This document shows positions 61,971 to 64,000 of a stretch of 64,000 nucleotides of DNA, piece after piece. The notes beneath the pieces were generated by a model, which made no database searches, was not told where the DNA came from, and saw only the letters and a list, made by a program, of their open reading frames with translations. The DNA comes from Prevotella communis (lineage in GTDB: Bacteria; Bacteroidota; Bacteroidia; Bacteroidales; Bacteroidaceae). Each line of letters starts with the position of its first letter. Position 1 is the first letter of the stretch. Where the stretch lies: assembly GCF_022024115.1 (NCBI RefSeq), contig NZ_CP091792.1, forward strand, positions 434,001 to 498,000, read 5' to 3'. Made by a program: the position numbers and the translations under genes.

Positions 61971-64000
61971 ATGCGTAACGAATGGCGTGGTTTTAAAGGA
62001 ACCAAATGGACAGAAGAAGTTAATCTTAGAGATTTTATTCAGAACAACTACACAGCTTACGAAGGCGATGAGTCATTTCTGGCCGAGCCTACAGATGCCA
62101 CCAATATATTGTGGGGACGTCTGCAGGAACTGCAGAAAGAAGAGCGTGCCAAGGGTGGTGTGCTCGACATGGAGACCGAGATCGTCTCAAGCATGACGGC
62201 CTATGGCCCTGGCTACATTGATGAGAGTAAGAAAGACCTGGAGAAGGTAGTTGGTCTGCAGACCGATAAACCCCTGAAGCGTGCCTTCATGCCTTTTGGT
62301 GGCATTAAGATGGCTGAGCAGGCTTGTACAAACTACGGCTACAAACCATCAGAAAAGCTGCACGAGATTTTCACCAAGTATTGCAAGACTCATAATGATG
62401 GCGTGTTTGATGCTTACACCGAGGAGATGAAGCACGTACGTCATAACCATATTCTTACTGGTCTGCCCGACACTTATGGCCGTGGCCGTATCGTCGGTGA
62501 CTACCGTCGCGTAGCTCTGTATGGTATCGACTTCATCATCGCTGAGAAGGAGGCCGATAAGCGTAACTGCGGAGCCGGTGTGATGAGCGATGATGTCATC
62601 CGTCAGCGTGAGGAGATTTCTATGCAGATTAAAGCCCTGAAGGAGATGAAGGCTATGGCTCAGATTTACGGCTTCGATATCTCTCAGCCTGCTAATAACG
62701 CACGCGAGGCTGTTCAGTGGCTGTACTTCGGCTACCTGGCTGCTATCAAGACTCAGAACGGTGCTGCCATGTCTGTAGGACGTGTGTCAACCTTCCTCGA
62801 CATCTATATCCAGCGTGATATGGAAGAGGGTACACTGACCGAGAGCGAGGCACAGGAGCTCATCGACCACCTGGTGATGAAGTTCCGCATGGTGAAGTTC
62901 GCACGTATCCCTTCATATAATGAACTTTTCTCTGGCGACCCTGTTTGGGCTACCTTGGAAGTAGGTGGTATGGGCATGGATGGCCGTCACATGGTGACCA
63001 AGAACGACTACCGTTTCCTGCACACCCTGGAGAACATGGGTCCTTCTCCCGAGCCTAACCTCACCGTACTTTATTCTCCACGTTTGACAGAGAACTTCAA
63101 GAAGTATGCTGCGATGATCTCGGTTAAGACCAGTTCTATCCAGTACGAGAACGACGAGGTGATGCGTCCTGTATGGGGCGACGATTATAGCATCTGCTGC
63201 TGTGTAAGTGCTACACAGACCGGTAAGGAGATGCAGTTCTTCGGAGCACGCGCCAACCTGGCTAAGTGCTTCCTCTATGCTTGTAACGGTGGTGTTGACG
63301 CCAAGACCCGCGAGCAGGTAGCTCCCGGCTTCCGTCCCATTAAGGATGAGTATCTCACATGGGAGGAACTGGCGCCCCGCTTCGATCAGGCTATGGACTG
63401 GTTGGCTGGTGTATACGTAAACACCCTGAACCTGATTCACTACATGCACGATAAGTACTTCTACGAGGCTGCCGAGATGGCCCTGATTGATACCAACGTA
63501 CGTCGTACATTCGCTACCGGTATCGCAGGTTTCTCACACGTAGTTGACTCTATCTCTGCCGTTAAATATGCTAAGGTTAAGATGATCCGTGACGAAGAGG
63601 GCTTCAACGTTGACTATGTAGCCGAGGGTGACTTCCCCCGCTACGGTAACGATGATGACCGTGCCGACGAGATTGCTGTATGGCTGCTCAAGACCTTCGT
63701 GAAGAAGATTCGCAAGCACGCTACCTATCGTAACGCTACTCCAACCTGCTCTATCCTTACCATCACCTCTAACGTGGTATATGGTAAGTACACAGGTAAC
63801 CTGCCCGATGGTCGTCGTGCCGGTACTCCTCTGTCACCAGGTGCTAACCCAAGCTATGGTGCTGAGAAGAACGGTCTGCTGGCTTCACTGAACTCAGTAG
63901 CAAAGCTGCCTTACGAGTATGCCCTCGACGGTATCTCTAATACTCAGACCATCAGCCCCAATACCCTGGGCCAGAACGACGAGGAGCGCGCTAACACGCT
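61971..64000 (+). CDS. pflB: Pyruvate formate-lyase (formate acetyltransferase), 3' end beyond window
   Basis: Glycyl-radical enzyme that splits pyruvate with CoA to acetyl-CoA and formate under anaerobiosis. It starts MRNEWRGFKGTKWTEEVNLR and runs open to the window edge (676 codons). The active-site cysteine pair is in SICCCVSAT (Cys409-411; the last two match Cys418-Cys419 of E. coli). The C-terminal glycyl-radical loop would lie beyond base 64000. The gene for its activase would usually follow. Very strong codon bias suggests high expression. Confidence 0.95.
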   Translation, partial: MRNEWRGFKGTKWTEEVNLRDFIQNNYTAYEGDESFLAEPTDATNILWGRLQELQKEERAKGGVLDMETEIVSSMTAYGPGYIDESKKDLEKVVGLQTDKPLKRAFMPFGGIKMAEQACTNYGYKPSEKLHEIFTKYCKTHNDGVFDAYTEEMKHVRHNHILTGLPDTYGRGRIVGDYRRVALYGIDFIIAEKEADKRNCGAGVMSDDVIRQREEISMQIKALKEMKAMAQIYGFDISQPANNAREAVQWLYFGYLAAIKTQNGAAMSVGRVSTFLDIYIQRDMEEGTLTESEAQELIDHLVMKFRMVKFARIPSYNELFSGDPVWATLEVGGMGMDGRHMVTKNDYRFLHTLENMGPSPEPNLTVLYSPRLTENFKKYAAMISVKTSSIQYENDEVMRPVWGDDYSICCCVSATQTGKEMQFFGARANLAKCFLYACNGGVDAKTREQVAPGFRPIKDEYLTWEELAPRFDQAMDWLAGVYVNTLNLIHYMHDKYFYEAAEMALIDTNVRRTFATGIAGFSHVVDSISAVKYAKVKMIRDEEGFNVDYVAEGDFPRYGNDDDRADEIAVWLLKTFVKKIRKHATYRNATPTCSILTITSNVVYGKYTGNLPDGRRAGTPLSPGANPSYGAEKNGLLASLNSVAKLPYEYALDGISNTQTISPNTLGQNDEERANT

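Overview
The window is chromosomal DNA from a Bacteroidales bacterium, most likely Prevotella or a close relative (Segatella, Xylanibacter) from a gut or rumen. The evidence is a PorPKLMN type IX secretion operon, promoters of the Bacteroidetes type (TTTG, 19-20 bp, TAnnTTTG) with A-rich leaders instead of Shine-Dalgarno sites, an IorAB oxidoreductase, pyruvate formate-lyase, and a set of secreted plant-polysaccharide enzymes. It shows no phage, insertion sequence, CRISPR array or resistance gene. No stretch above 300 bases lacks an identified feature.

Region 1 (1-14.6 kb, + strand) is translation and transcription machinery: the tail of what may be rpsU, xerC, hpf, four tRNAs (Thr, Tyr, Gly, Thr), tuf, tRNA-Trp, secE, nusG, rplK, rplA, rplJ, rplL, rpoB and rpoC. 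Two spacers carry concentric CTAG-based hairpins, and the tRNA-Gly has a paired change of its G19-C56 tertiary contact.

Region 2 (14.6-19.7 kb) is arginine biosynthesis: argR behind a 20-bp-periodic ATGCAnAAA array, a GNAT acyltransferase that probably makes the first N-acyl-glutamate, argG and argC, interrupted by an oppositely oriented pyk.

Region 3 (19.8-28.9 kb, - strand) is a six-gene envelope thiol-redox operon: TlpA-like thioredoxin, a DUF6029-like beta-barrel protein, an Omp28-like CxxC lipoprotein, a small Cys-containing secreted protein, a 1134-residue secreted protein with a CGWC thioredoxin-like domain and a type IX-like tail, and DsbD. It looks like a complete electron-delivery chain to the cell surface and is my best candidate for an undescribed system.

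Region 4 (29.0-32.7 kb, - strand) is rpsL-rpsG-fusA-rpsJ, ending in a terminator after rpsJ, so the rest of the usual S10 operon is not attached. Region 5 (32.9-41.1 kb) holds a GH3 beta-glucosidase with a Dcu C4-dicarboxylate transporter, a secreted alpha/beta hydrolase, and an operon of omega-amidase-like nitrilase, iorA, iorB and a DUF3467 gene.

Region 6 (41.2-50.1 kb, + strand) is porP-porK-porL-porM-porN, a beta-barrel protein and priA, which overlaps the barrel gene by one base. Region 7 (50.2-61.7 kb) has an orphan lipoprotein, a DUF4380-like mutarotase-fold protein, a secreted esterase and a tightly packed five-gene operon: a GH9 plus beta-helix fusion, a CE1-type esterase, an exported nitroreductase, a GH43 protein and a tandem GH43 protein. 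There is no SusC/SusD pair. The window ends inside pflB.

Across the window, 7-bp-periodic A/T- or GTGAA-type repeats sit at gene borders, and in two places they are translated.
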